Assembly: GCA_947428535.1 (NCBI GenBank)
Contig: CANEMG010000092.1
Coordinates: forward strand, 1 to 5,109
Origin: an uncultured Clostridium sp.
Lineage (GTDB): Bacteria > Bacillota > Clostridia > TANB77 > CAG-508
Length of the DNA: 5,109 nucleotides
Reading direction: 5' to 3'
Positions 1 to 5,109 of this stretch are shown one piece after another. The notes under the pieces were generated by a model that was not told the DNA's origin, did no database searches, and was given only the letters and a program-made list of their open reading frames with translations. Every line of letters starts with the position of its first letter. The first letter of the stretch is position 1. Position numbers and translations under genes: made by a program.

Positions 1-469
1 CTCCACAAAGTCCTACTGTTAAATTATCTAAACGACCTTTTTCACATTTTATTGTTAATAAATCTGTTAATGTTTGTGTTGGATGATTATGTCCTCCATC
101 TCCTGCATTTATTATTGGCACATCTGATTTTATTGATGCAACATATGGCGCTCCTTCTTTTGGATGTCTCATTGCAATTACATCACTATAACATCCTACC
201 ATTTTTATAGTATCTGATACTGTTTCTCCTTTTGCTGCTGAACTTGATCCAGCCTCTGAAAAACCTAATACTTTTCCACCTAGTGAAAGCATAGCTGATT
301 CATGGCTTAATCTAGTTCTTGTACTTGGCTCAAAAAATAAAGTAGCTAAGATTTTACCATCACATTTATGAGCATATTTCTCTGGATTTGTGATAATATC
401 TTTAGCTACTTCAATTAAATTATCAATTTCTTCTACTGACAAATCTTTAATATCAATTAAATGCTTCAT
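1..469 (-). CDS. pyrB: Aspartate carbamoyltransferase catalytic subunit (5' part, runs off left edge)
   Basis: This enzyme joins carbamoyl phosphate and L-aspartate to give N-carbamoyl-aspartate, the committed step of pyrimidine synthesis in the cytoplasm. The first 156 residues are visible, about half of the usual 300-310. They cover most of the carbamoyl-phosphate domain. The signature FEPSTRTR lies at residues 46-53, giving the phosphate-binding S49-T50-R51-T52. The mobile loop around residues 75-83 carries K80. MRHP contains R101, and HPTQ at 129-132 supplies H129 and Q132. These match the known E. coli active-site residues S52-T55, K84, R105, H134 and Q137. The ATG at 467-469 is chosen because AAAGGAGAG lies just upstream with good spacing, and the start MKHLIDI is typical. 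The AGDGG-x-x-HPTQ form resembles clostridial enzymes that pair with a PyrI regulatory chain, so pyrI may lie beyond the left edge; that is inference. A promoter at 496-525 and a terminator at 537-567 separate it from nfo. Confidence 0.97.
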   Translation of the reverse strand, partial: MKHLIDIKDLSVEEIDNLIEVAKDIITNPEKYAHKCDGKILATLFFEPSTRTRLSHESAMLSLGGKVLGFSEAGSSSAAKGETVSDTIKMVGCYSDVIAMRHPKEGAPYVASIKSDVPIINAGDGGHNHPTQTLTDLLTIKCEKGRLDNLTVGLCG

Positions 470-495
470 CTCTTCTCTCCTTTTAATTTTTTCAT

Positions 496-525
496 ATTTT
501 ATCAGATTTTGTATATATTTGTAAA
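496..525 (-). promoter_or_regulatory. Probable sigma-A promoter of pyrB
   Basis: Read on the minus strand, a TTTACA -35 box (520-525) is followed after 18 bp by a TAAAAT -10 box (496-501). An extended TG lies at 503-504, one base before the -10. Transcription would start near 489, giving a short leader of about 20 nt with the pyrB ribosome binding site in it. The promoter lies just downstream of the terminator at 537-567, so pyrB can be expressed independently of nfo. Confidence 0.6.
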
Positions 526-536
526 GGTATATATCG

Positions 537-567
537 AAAAAAGATGATTAAAAATTAATCATCTTTT
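537..567 (-). terminator. Intrinsic terminator between nfo and pyrB
   Basis: Arms at 539-551 and 555-567 form a perfect 13-bp stem closed by a 3-nt loop. On the minus strand it runs into six consecutive T (542-537), four of them inside the stem. It most simply ends the comFC-nfo transcript. The stem is very AT-rich, with only four G-C pairs, and could also work weakly in the plus direction. Because it lies upstream of pyrB, an attenuator role for any transcript started further upstream cannot be excluded. Confidence 0.75.
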
Positions 568-602
568 CATATATTTTAATTTGGGGATTTTACTAAATTT
601 CG

Positions 603-638
603 TTACTCTTTATTGTGTCTATTAAATTTAAAAATCAT
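603..638 (-). CDS. Possible 11-residue small ORF between nfo and the pre-pyrB terminator
   Basis: The ORF reads MIFKFNRHNKE followed by TAA. Its support is a very strong Shine-Dalgarno sequence: AGGAAGGAGAG ends a few bases before a first ATG (641-643), and GGAG lies 7 nt from the ATG at 636-638. The first ATG reads only Met-Arg and then stops. The terminator hairpin begins 35 nt after the stop. The ORF may be a leader peptide for pyrB, the last small cistron of the nfo transcript, or chance. There is no run of one amino acid as in classic amino-acid attenuators. Codons 2-6 are U-rich. A TATACT (660-665) or TATAAA (673-678) could be a -10 element, but I see no good -35 for either. A palindrome of GTATAAA and TTTATAC (661-679) overlaps both. 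No known family recognised. Confidence 0.3.
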   Translation of the reverse strand: MIFKFNRHNKE

Positions 639-709
639 CGCATCTCTCCTTCCTCTTTAAGTATAAATTCATTTTATACGACAATTCTTAAATCAAGCTT
701 AAAAAATTC

Positions 710-1543
710 TTAATTTTTATATAAATTTCTTAAGATTTTAATTTCTTTTTCATATCCATCTAGTTGATTTGGCGTTTCTAAAAAGAATGGTAAATCTCTT
801 AATTTTTCATGATTTATTATTCTAGAAAAAGCTTCTATTCCTATTGTTCCTTCTCCTATTTTTTCGTGTCTATCTTTATGTGCTCCTATTTCATTTTTGC
901 TATCATTTATATGAATTGCTTTTAACTTGTCTAATCCTATTATTCTATCAAATTCTTCTAATACTCCATCTAAGTTATTTACAATATCATAACCTGCATC
1001 ATTTACATGACAAGTATCTAAACAAACTCCTATTTTATCTTTTAAGTTTACTCCCTCAATTATTTGTTTTAGCTCTTCAAAACTTCTTCCAATTTCTGAA
1101 CCTTTTCCAGCCATTGTTTCTAATAAAACTGTTGTTGTTTGCTTTTCTGTTAATACTTCATTTAATATTTCTATAATATATTGTATGCCAACTTCTTCCC
1201 CTTGTCCTACATGGCTTCCTGGATGAAAGTTATAAAGATTATTTGGAGTATATTCCATTCTCCTTAAATCATCTTTCATGGTTTCTTTAGCAAAAGTTCT
1301 TATATTTTCATCTTTTGAAGCACAATTTAGTGTATATGGGGCATGTGCTAAAATAACATCTATTCCTATCTCTTTTGATTTTTCTAAAAATGCTTTTATA
1401 TCTTCTTCATCAATATCTTTTGCTTTTCCTCCTCTTGGATTTCTTGTAAAAAATTGAAATGTATTTGCACCTATTTGCTCACTTACTTTTGCCATTTCTA
1501 AATATCCTTTAGAAGCTGATAAATGACATCCTATTTTAAACAT
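710..1543 (-). CDS. nfo: Endonuclease IV (AP endonuclease)
   Basis: Endonuclease IV cuts the DNA backbone 5' of abasic sites and trims blocked 3' ends in base-excision repair. It is a TIM-barrel enzyme with three zinc ions. The 277-residue protein is full length for the family (E. coli 285). All nine expected zinc ligands can be placed: H67 (HAPY), H107 (NFHPGSH), E142 (LLETMAG), D176 and H179 (CLDTCH), H211 (IHINDSK), D224 and H226 (KDRH) and E256 (FFLETP). The start at 1541-1543 is preceded by AAGGAAGGAA at good spacing, and [11 protein letters not shown] is the normal N-terminus. Its ribosome binding site lies in the 18-nt gap after the comFC stop, so the two genes are probably cotranscribed. 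No coding gene overlaps its 3' end; the terminator at 537-567 is about 140 nt further on. Confidence 0.97.
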   Translation of the reverse strand: MFKIGCHLSASKGYLEMAKVSEQIGANTFQFFTRNPRGGKAKDIDEEDIKAFLEKSKEIGIDVILAHAPYTLNCASKDENIRTFAKETMKDDLRRMEYTPNNLYNFHPGSHVGQGEEVGIQYIIEILNEVLTEKQTTTVLLETMAGKGSEIGRSFEELKQIIEGVNLKDKIGVCLDTCHVNDAGYDIVNNLDGVLEEFDRIIGLDKLKAIHINDSKNEIGAHKDRHEKIGEGTIGIEAFSRIINHEKLRDLPFFLETPNQLDGYEKEIKILRNLYKN

Positions 1544-1561
1544 AATTTAATTCCTTCCTTA

Positions 1562-2227
1562 TTAATCTCTCGCTATAACTAATACAAGAATTTTCTTCAC
1601 TCCTGCATTTTTTAATATTTTAGATATTTCATTTACTGTTGCTCCAGTTGTGTATATATCATCAAATATAATTACTTTTTTATCTTTTATTTTTTCTATA
1701 TTTTTAACTAAAAATGCATTTTTAATATTTTCATATCTTTCATTTAAACTTAACGTGCTTTGAGTTTTTGTATTTTTCGCTTTATATAAAACTCTATTTT
1801 CTACTAAAATATCTCTTTTATTTGAAACCAGATTAATTATTAATTCTGTCTGATTATATCCTCTTTCACTTTTCTTTTTACTGTCCATTGGAACTGGAAT
1901 TATTATATCATAATTTTTTAATATTGTTCCTATTTTTTTATTATTTAATATTATATTTGCAAACATATTAGATAAATATGGCTTTTCTCCAAATTTGTAT
2001 CTTAATAATAGTTTTCTTATTATTTTCTTATATTCAAATATATAAAAAAATTCATCAAAATATATTTTTTCTAAATTTGTAGAATTTTCTTTTAACCTTA
2101 TTATATATTTATTCTTTTCAATTTTTTCTAATCTACTCCAGCATTCTTCACATAACCACTTTTTATCTTTTTTACCGCATATTCCACATACAGGTGGAAA
2201 TAAAAAATTGAGAACAAACTCAAGCAT
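1562..2227 (-). CDS. comFC: ComF family protein (ComFC-type, phosphoribosyltransferase fold)
   Basis: Members of this family are needed for uptake or processing of single-stranded DNA during natural transformation (B. subtilis ComFC, H. influenzae ComF). They combine an N-terminal zinc finger with a type I phosphoribosyltransferase domain. In this 221-residue protein the finger cysteines are C14, C17, C26 and C29 (CGIC and CEEC). A PVPM segment at 111-114 leads into the conserved RGYNQTE at 122-128. The PRPP-binding loop at 185-197 has acidic D189-D190 followed by TTGAT. The ATG at 2225-2227 has AAAGGAG six bases upstream. Coding is extremely AT-rich, with some 60-base lines near 12-13% G+C. 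No ComFA helicase gene lies next to it. Whether this cell is competent cannot be told from the window; comFC is common in bacteria never shown to be transformable. Cotranscription with nfo is inferred from the 18-nt gap. Confidence 0.93.
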   Translation of the reverse strand: MLEFVLNFLFPPVCGICGKKDKKWLCEECWSRLEKIEKNKYIIRLKENSTNLEKIYFDEFFYIFEYKKIIRKLLLRYKFGEKPYLSNMFANIILNNKKIGTILKNYDIIIPVPMDSKKKSERGYNQTELIINLVSNKRDILVENRVLYKAKNTKTQSTLSLNERYENIKNAFLVKNIEKIKDKKVIIFDDIYTTGATVNEISKILKNAGVKKILVLVIARD

Positions 2228-2260
2228 ATCTTGCTCCTTTCATTTGCCCCCAATTCATCT

Positions 2261-2279
2261 GTTTCTCATATTGAGAAAC
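2261..2279 (-). repeat. Perfect inverted repeat between small gene 2279-2518 and comFC
   Basis: GTTTCTCA (2261-2268) and TGAGAAAC (2272-2279) pair perfectly across a 3-nt spacer. On the minus strand the hairpin starts on the last base of the stop codon of the upstream small gene and ends about 33 nt before the comFC start. It is not followed by a T-tract (the next bases are AGATGAATTG), so it is not a standard intrinsic terminator. It could be a protein-binding site, an RNA-stabilising stem or a weak terminator. Confidence 0.5.
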
Positions 2280-2518
2280 TATTCTTCTTCAACCACTTTC
2301 ACAGAAAAACTCCCAAAGTCCGAATTATTAGGTACTATCAAAACAGCTTTTCCTCCTTCAAAATGAGCTTCCCACTGCTCCCGTGGCTTTTTTCCATCAA
2401 TCACATCTGGCGGTATTATTTGTACTACATTAAACCGCTCTACAAATACTTTATCCGGTTTATTGTAGTGTGCCCGTAAATAGTTGTTAATGCAAATGGA
2501 TGCAATTTCGTGATTCAT
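2279..2518 (-). CDS. Small protein of unknown function, 79 aa (second of a related pair)
   Basis: I do not recognise this protein. It is soluble and acidic at the C-terminus (VKVVEEE), with no signal peptide, membrane segment or cysteine motif. Layout by eye: a helix at 4-17 (with N-x-x-L-R), a probable strand at 24-37 containing NVVQIIPP, a polar linker with EQWEAHFEGG (47-56), and two strands at 57-62 and 68-76. It is supported as a real gene by AAAGGAAG before ATG 2516-2518, a promoter with TATAAT at 2584-2589, and a leader that parallels that of gene 2689-2907. The protein also shares spaced residues with that gene's product: N-x-x-L-R, NVV-[QE], A-x-F, a proline between strands and a terminal V-K. 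I infer diverged paralogs. G+C is about 38%, well above comFC and valS. comFC starts 51 nt downstream and may be read from the same promoter. Confidence 0.75.
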   Translation of the reverse strand: MNHEIASICINNYLRAHYNKPDKVFVERFNVVQIIPPDVIDGKKPREQWEAHFEGGKAVLIVPNNSDFGSFSVKVVEEE

Positions 2519-2560
2519 GTTATCTTCCTTTCTTATGATTAATGTTTACATTTTCAATAT

Positions 2561-2574
2561 AAGGACTATTCCTT
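2561..2574 (-). repeat. Small hairpin at the 5' end of the 2279-2518 leader
   Basis: AAGGA (2561-2565) and TCCTT (2570-2574) form a 5-bp stem with a 4-nt loop. It begins about 3 nt after the predicted transcription start (near 2577). Gene 2689-2907 has a hairpin in the same place. It may stabilise the mRNA or be part of an operator. Confidence 0.4.
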
Positions 2575-2583
2575 GTTTTTGAT

Positions 2584-2612
2584 ATTATAACACGATTTTC
2601 TTAATTTGTATA
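2584..2612 (-). promoter_or_regulatory. Probable sigma-A promoter of gene 2279-2518
   Basis: A perfect TATAAT -10 (2584-2589) is preceded by an extended TG (TGT-TATAAT). The -35 is TATACA (2607-2612, four of six matches to TTGACA), with a 17-bp spacer. The predicted start near 2577 gives a leader of about 59 nt. This promoter probably also serves comFC and nfo, since no terminator with a T-tract lies between. Confidence 0.65.
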
Positions 2613-2630
2613 CTAAATTCCTTATAATGC

Positions 2631-2666
2631 AAAAAGATTTTGGATAAACTGTCATTCCAAAATCTT
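2631..2666 (-). terminator. Intrinsic terminator after gene 2689-2907
   Basis: Arms at 2634-2644 and 2656-2666 form a perfect 11-bp stem with an 11-nt loop. The minus-strand 3' side runs into five T (2635-2631). It lies 22 nt after the stop codon of the 72-aa gene and before the promoter at 2584-2612, so it separates the two small genes into different transcripts. The long loop and short T-tract suggest moderate strength. Confidence 0.7.
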
Positions 2667-2688
2667 CTTGCTTAATACCTATTAACTT

Positions 2689-2907
2689 TTACTTGATAAA
2701 TTTTACAATATAGTTGCCTGCCGGATACACTGTTAATTTTAATATCATTGACCTAAATCTCGCCATATATATTTTATAGTCTATAGCCAATTCCTTTTCA
2801 TACTGTGTAGCCGGCAACTCCACTACGTTTTCTGGCAGTATTTCTCCTACTGCTCCTGCTGTCCGTAACGCATCATTCATAATTAATGTAACATCTTTCT
2901 TTTCCAT
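2689..2907 (-). CDS. Small protein of unknown function, 72 aa (first of a related pair)
   Basis: I do not recognise this protein. It has a probable N-terminal helix (residues 5-18, VTLIMNDALRTAG), a middle segment with EILPENVVELPA (22-33), and a hydrophobic C-terminal half. That half looks like strands at about 44-62 and 64-71, broken by a proline-glycine turn (YPAGN). There is no signal peptide, clear membrane helix or metal-binding motif. The start ATG 2905-2907 has AAAGGAGAG six bases upstream. The gene has its own TATAAT promoter (2973-3001), a 5' hairpin and a following terminator, so it is a complete single-gene unit. Weak spaced similarity to the product of 2279-2518, together with matching leaders, suggests a common origin. 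G+C is about 38% by hand count over 2701-2880, higher than valS next to it. Function cannot be assigned. Confidence 0.75.
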   Translation of the reverse strand: MEKKDVTLIMNDALRTAGAVGEILPENVVELPATQYEKELAIDYKIYMARFRSMILKLTVYPAGNYIVKFIK

Positions 2908-2947
2908 AGTATTCTCTCCTTTTGTTTTTCGTTAATATGGTTTCAAA

Positions 2948-2966
2948 TATCAAGACACCCTTGATA
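2948..2966 (-). repeat. Perfect inverted repeat at the predicted start of the 2689-2907 transcript
   Basis: TATCAAG (2948-2954) and CTTGATA (2960-2966) are separated by 5 nt. The predicted transcription start falls at about 2966, so the repeat covers roughly +1 to +19. It could be a repressor operator at DNA level or a 5' stabilising stem in the mRNA. It has no T-tract, so it is unlikely to terminate valS transcription. Confidence 0.55.
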
Positions 2967-2972
2967 ATATAT

Positions 2973-3001
2973 ATTATAATACAAATTTACATAAAATTCA
3001 A
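2973..3001 (-). promoter_or_regulatory. Probable sigma-A promoter of gene 2689-2907
   Basis: TTGAAT (2996-3001, four of six matches to TTGACA) and a perfect TATAAT (2973-2978) are separated by 17 bp. The promoter lies in the short gap just after the valS stop codon (3018-3020). The predicted start near 2966 gives a leader of about 59 nt. Confidence 0.7.
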
Positions 3002-3017
3002 ATTTATGAATTACTTT

Positions 3018-5109
3018 CTATTTTATATTTTGTAATCTTTCTTCAACATTTGCAAGCATTTGTTTATAATTTTCAAGTTTAGCTTTTTCTTCATTAACTT
3101 TAGCTTCAGGAGCCTTATTTACAAAGCCAGGATTTGAAAGCATTTTTTCTCCTCTTAGAACTTCTGCTTCAAGTTTAGTTTTCTCACCTTCTAATCTTTT
3201 TATTTCCTCTTCTATATCAACTAATTCTTCAAATGGTATAAATACCTTTAAATCATTCGAAACAATTGAAACTGCATTTTGAGGAACTTCTGACTCATCT
3301 TTTATTAAAACTATTTCATTTGCAAATCCTAATTTATTTAAAAATTCTTCTGCCTCTTTTATTTCCTTTTCTATTTCAAAATCTGTTATTACTAATAATT
3401 TAGATTTTTTTGATGGATGAACATTCATTTTTGTTCTTATATTTCTTATCTCTACAATAAGATCTTTAAATTTCTCTACGACTTCTTCTTCTTTATCAAA
3501 AACAAATTCTTTTCTTATTTCTGGCCATTTGCTTACCATCAAATCTTTTGTTCCAAAACAAATTAAATTTGAATAAATTTCTGATGTAACAAAAGGCATA
3601 AATGGATGTAAAAGCTTTAATGAAGAGCTAAATACATGATTTAATATATCACTTACTGCAACTCTTACACTCTCATCTTCACTATACATTCTTGGTTTTA
3701 CCATTTCTATATACCAATCACAAAACTCATTCCAGATAAATCCATATATTTTATCAAGTGCTATTCCTAAATCATAGTTATCTATATTTTTACTAACATC
3801 AGCTACTAATTTATCAAGTTTATTTAAAATCCATTTGTCTTCAATTCTTAGTAATTCTGGATTATAAGCTTTATCTTTTTCATATACTTCATAGCAAAAT
3901 TCTCTTACTTTTTCTTCATCTGCTAAAGAATTTGTTATAAATTTAGCTGCATTCCAAACTTTGTTTGCAAAGTTTGAAGCTTGTTCTAATTTTTCTGGCA
4001 TAAATCTTATATCATTTCCCATTGTTGTTCCAGAAAGTAATGAAAATCTTAAACTATCTGTTCCATATTGTTCTATAACATCTAAAGGATCTATTCCATT
4101 CCCTAAAGTTTTAGACATCTTTCTTCCTTGACTATCTCTTACAATTCCATGAACTAATACATCCTTAAATGGTACTTCATCTGTAAATTCTAAACCTTGT
4201 GTCATCATTCTTGAAATCCAGAACGTTATAATATCAAATCCTGTTACTAAAGTTTGTGTTGGATAAAACTCTTTATAATCTTGTGTTTCCTTGTTTGGCC
4301 ACCCAAGTGTTGAAAATGGCCATAATGCGGAACTAAACCATGTATCTAATGTATCTGGATCTTGATATAATTTAGTACTTCCACATTTTTCGCATTTTTC
4401 TGGCTTAGTTTTTGAAGCATTTATATGTGAGCATTCTTCACAATAGTAAACTGGTATTCTATGTCCCCACCATAATTGACGAGATATACACCAATCTTGT
4501 ATATTATCTAACCAATGAAAATATTGCTTTTCATATCTTTGTGGTACAAATCTTGTTTCTCCATTTCTTACACTATCTGCTGCACGTTTTGCCAAGTCTT
4601 TCATACTTACAAACCATTGCTCAGATATTTTAGGTTCAATTGTATTTTTACATCTCTCACATTTTGCAACATTATGTGTATAATCTTCTGTTCTAACTAA
4701 TGCTCCAATTTCATCTAATTTTTTAACAATTTCTTTTCTTGCAGTTAACAAATCCATACCAGCATATTCTGGAACTAAATTTCCCATTTTAAAGTCTTTA
4801 TCAAAAACTTCTATTATTTCTAAATTATGTCTTAGTCCTGCTTGATAATCATTCATATCATGTGCTGGAGTTATTTTTACACAACCTGTTCCAAATTCCA
4901 TTTCAACAAAATCATCTGCTATAATTGGAATTTCTTTATTCATTATTGGAAGTATACAATTTTTTCCAACTAAATGTTTATATCTATCATCATCTGGATG
5001 AACAGCTATTGCTGTGTCTCCAAGCATTGTTTCTGGTCTTGTTGTTGCTATTTCTATATATTCATTCTCTGTTCCTGATATTTTATATCTTATATGCCAT
5101 AAATGTGAT
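3018..5109 (-). CDS. valS: Valyl-tRNA synthetase (C-terminal three quarters, runs off right edge)
   Basis: ValRS charges tRNA-Val with valine and edits mischarged threonine. The visible 696 residues are about three quarters of a typical 880-residue enzyme. The reading frame continues to the window edge without a stop; the missing part (about 185 residues) should hold the HIGH motif. Numbering from the visible edge, the editing domain starts in TTRPET (22-27) and includes EFGTGCVKITPAHD (71-84). The ValRS hallmark CISRQLWWGHRIP lies at 207-219. Zinc-type cysteine pairs are C150/C153, C223/C226 and C239/C242. The ATP-binding loop is KMSKT (330-334), with Thr where Ser is usual. The anticodon-binding helical domain covers roughly 420-570. 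The C-terminal tRNA-binding coiled coil (about 630-693) includes NPGFVNKAP. The Met at 5025-5027 is internal, not a start, because TTRPET precedes it in frame. The stop is TAG. No convincing terminator follows. Confidence 0.97.
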   Translation of the reverse strand, partial: SHLWHIRYKISGTENEYIEIATTRPETMLGDTAIAVHPDDDRYKHLVGKNCILPIMNKEIPIIADDFVEMEFGTGCVKITPAHDMNDYQAGLRHNLEIIEVFDKDFKMGNLVPEYAGMDLLTARKEIVKKLDEIGALVRTEDYTHNVAKCERCKNTIEPKISEQWFVSMKDLAKRAADSVRNGETRFVPQRYEKQYFHWLDNIQDWCISRQLWWGHRIPVYYCEECSHINASKTKPEKCEKCGSTKLYQDPDTLDTWFSSALWPFSTLGWPNKETQDYKEFYPTQTLVTGFDIITFWISRMMTQGLEFTDEVPFKDVLVHGIVRDSQGRKMSKTLGNGIDPLDVIEQYGTDSLRFSLLSGTTMGNDIRFMPEKLEQASNFANKVWNAAKFITNSLADEEKVREFCYEVYEKDKAYNPELLRIEDKWILNKLDKLVADVSKNIDNYDLGIALDKIYGFIWNEFCDWYIEMVKPRMYSEDESVRVAVSDILNHVFSSSLKLLHPFMPFVTSEIYSNLICFGTKDLMVSKWPEIRKEFVFDKEEEVVEKFKDLIVEIRNIRTKMNVHPSKKSKLLVITDFEIEKEIKEAEEFLNKLGFANEIVLIKDESEVPQNAVSIVSNDLKVFIPFEELVDIEEEIKRLEGEKTKLEAEVLRGEKMLSNPGFVNKAPEAKVNEEKAKLENYKQMLANVEERLQNIK

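Noticed and set aside
470..709. PyrR-type attenuator or known riboswitch before pyrB
   Set aside because: I could not find a competing antiterminator pairing or a recognisable PyrR-binding loop or riboswitch core; only the single terminator hairpin is clear.
844..1176. Plus-strand ORF of 110 aa opposite nfo
   Set aside because: It is the antisense of a complete endonuclease IV gene. Its Leu/Phe-rich translation is the usual shadow of an AT-rich gene, and it has no ribosome binding site.
2261..2279. LexA (SOS) box upstream of comFC and nfo
   Set aside because: The palindrome is GTTTCTCA-N3-TGAGAAAC and does not fit the Gram-positive GAAC-N4-GTTC consensus.
2231..2479. Plus-strand ORF of 82 aa opposite the 79-aa gene
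   Set aside because: The minus-strand gene has a promoter, a ribosome binding site and a leader shared with its neighbour. The plus-strand ORF shows none of these.
2279..2907. Toxin-antitoxin pair
   Set aside because: The two genes are in separate transcription units with a terminator between them, do not overlap, and show no toxin or antitoxin fold I recognise. They look like related copies rather than partners.
4412..4700. Two plus-strand ORFs (73 and 61 aa) inside valS
   Set aside because: They are antisense to conserved ValRS sequence, with no ribosome binding site and low-complexity hydrophobic translations.
5025..5027. Met codon as the start of the synthetase gene
   Set aside because: The frame continues upstream to the window edge and encodes the conserved TTRPET editing-domain motif, so this Met is internal.
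1..5109. CRISPR array, tRNA, rRNA or insertion sequence
   Set aside because: I saw no regularly spaced repeats, tRNA cloverleaf arms, rRNA segments, transposase ORFs or terminal inverted repeats.

Overview
The window is AT-rich (about 15-30% G+C in most coding lines) and every gene I can support lies on the minus strand, so transcription runs from right to left. The base composition, the strong AAGGAGG-like ribosome binding sites and the protein sequences point to a low-GC Firmicute, most likely class Clostridia. I cannot name a species.

In transcription order, from the right edge: the 3' three quarters of valS (valyl-tRNA synthetase) enters from beyond the window and ends at 3018. Next come two small unrecognised genes, 2689-2907 (72 aa) and 2279-2518 (79 aa). 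Each has its own sigma-A-like promoter, a small hairpin at the predicted transcript start and a leader of about 59 nt. An intrinsic terminator lies between them. Then come comFC (ComF-type phosphoribosyltransferase family) and nfo (endonuclease IV), only 18 nt apart and probably one operon. A 240-nt intergenic region follows, holding a possible 11-codon ORF, a perfect 13-bp terminator hairpin and a promoter. Last is the 5' part of pyrB (aspartate carbamoyltransferase catalytic chain), which runs off the left edge.

The named genes are housekeeping: translation, DNA uptake or repair, base-excision repair and pyrimidine synthesis. The unexpected part is the pair of small genes. Their leaders align box by box at nearly equal distances from the -10 elements. 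The proteins share a faint common layout: an N-terminal helix with N-x-x-L-R, then NVV-[QE], then a hydrophobic C-terminal strand pair ending in V-K. Both are clearly richer in G+C (about 38% by hand count) than the flanking genes. They look like diverged tandem copies of one small-gene cassette, possibly acquired, with unknown function. A second point of interest is the short ORF just upstream of the terminator that precedes pyrB.
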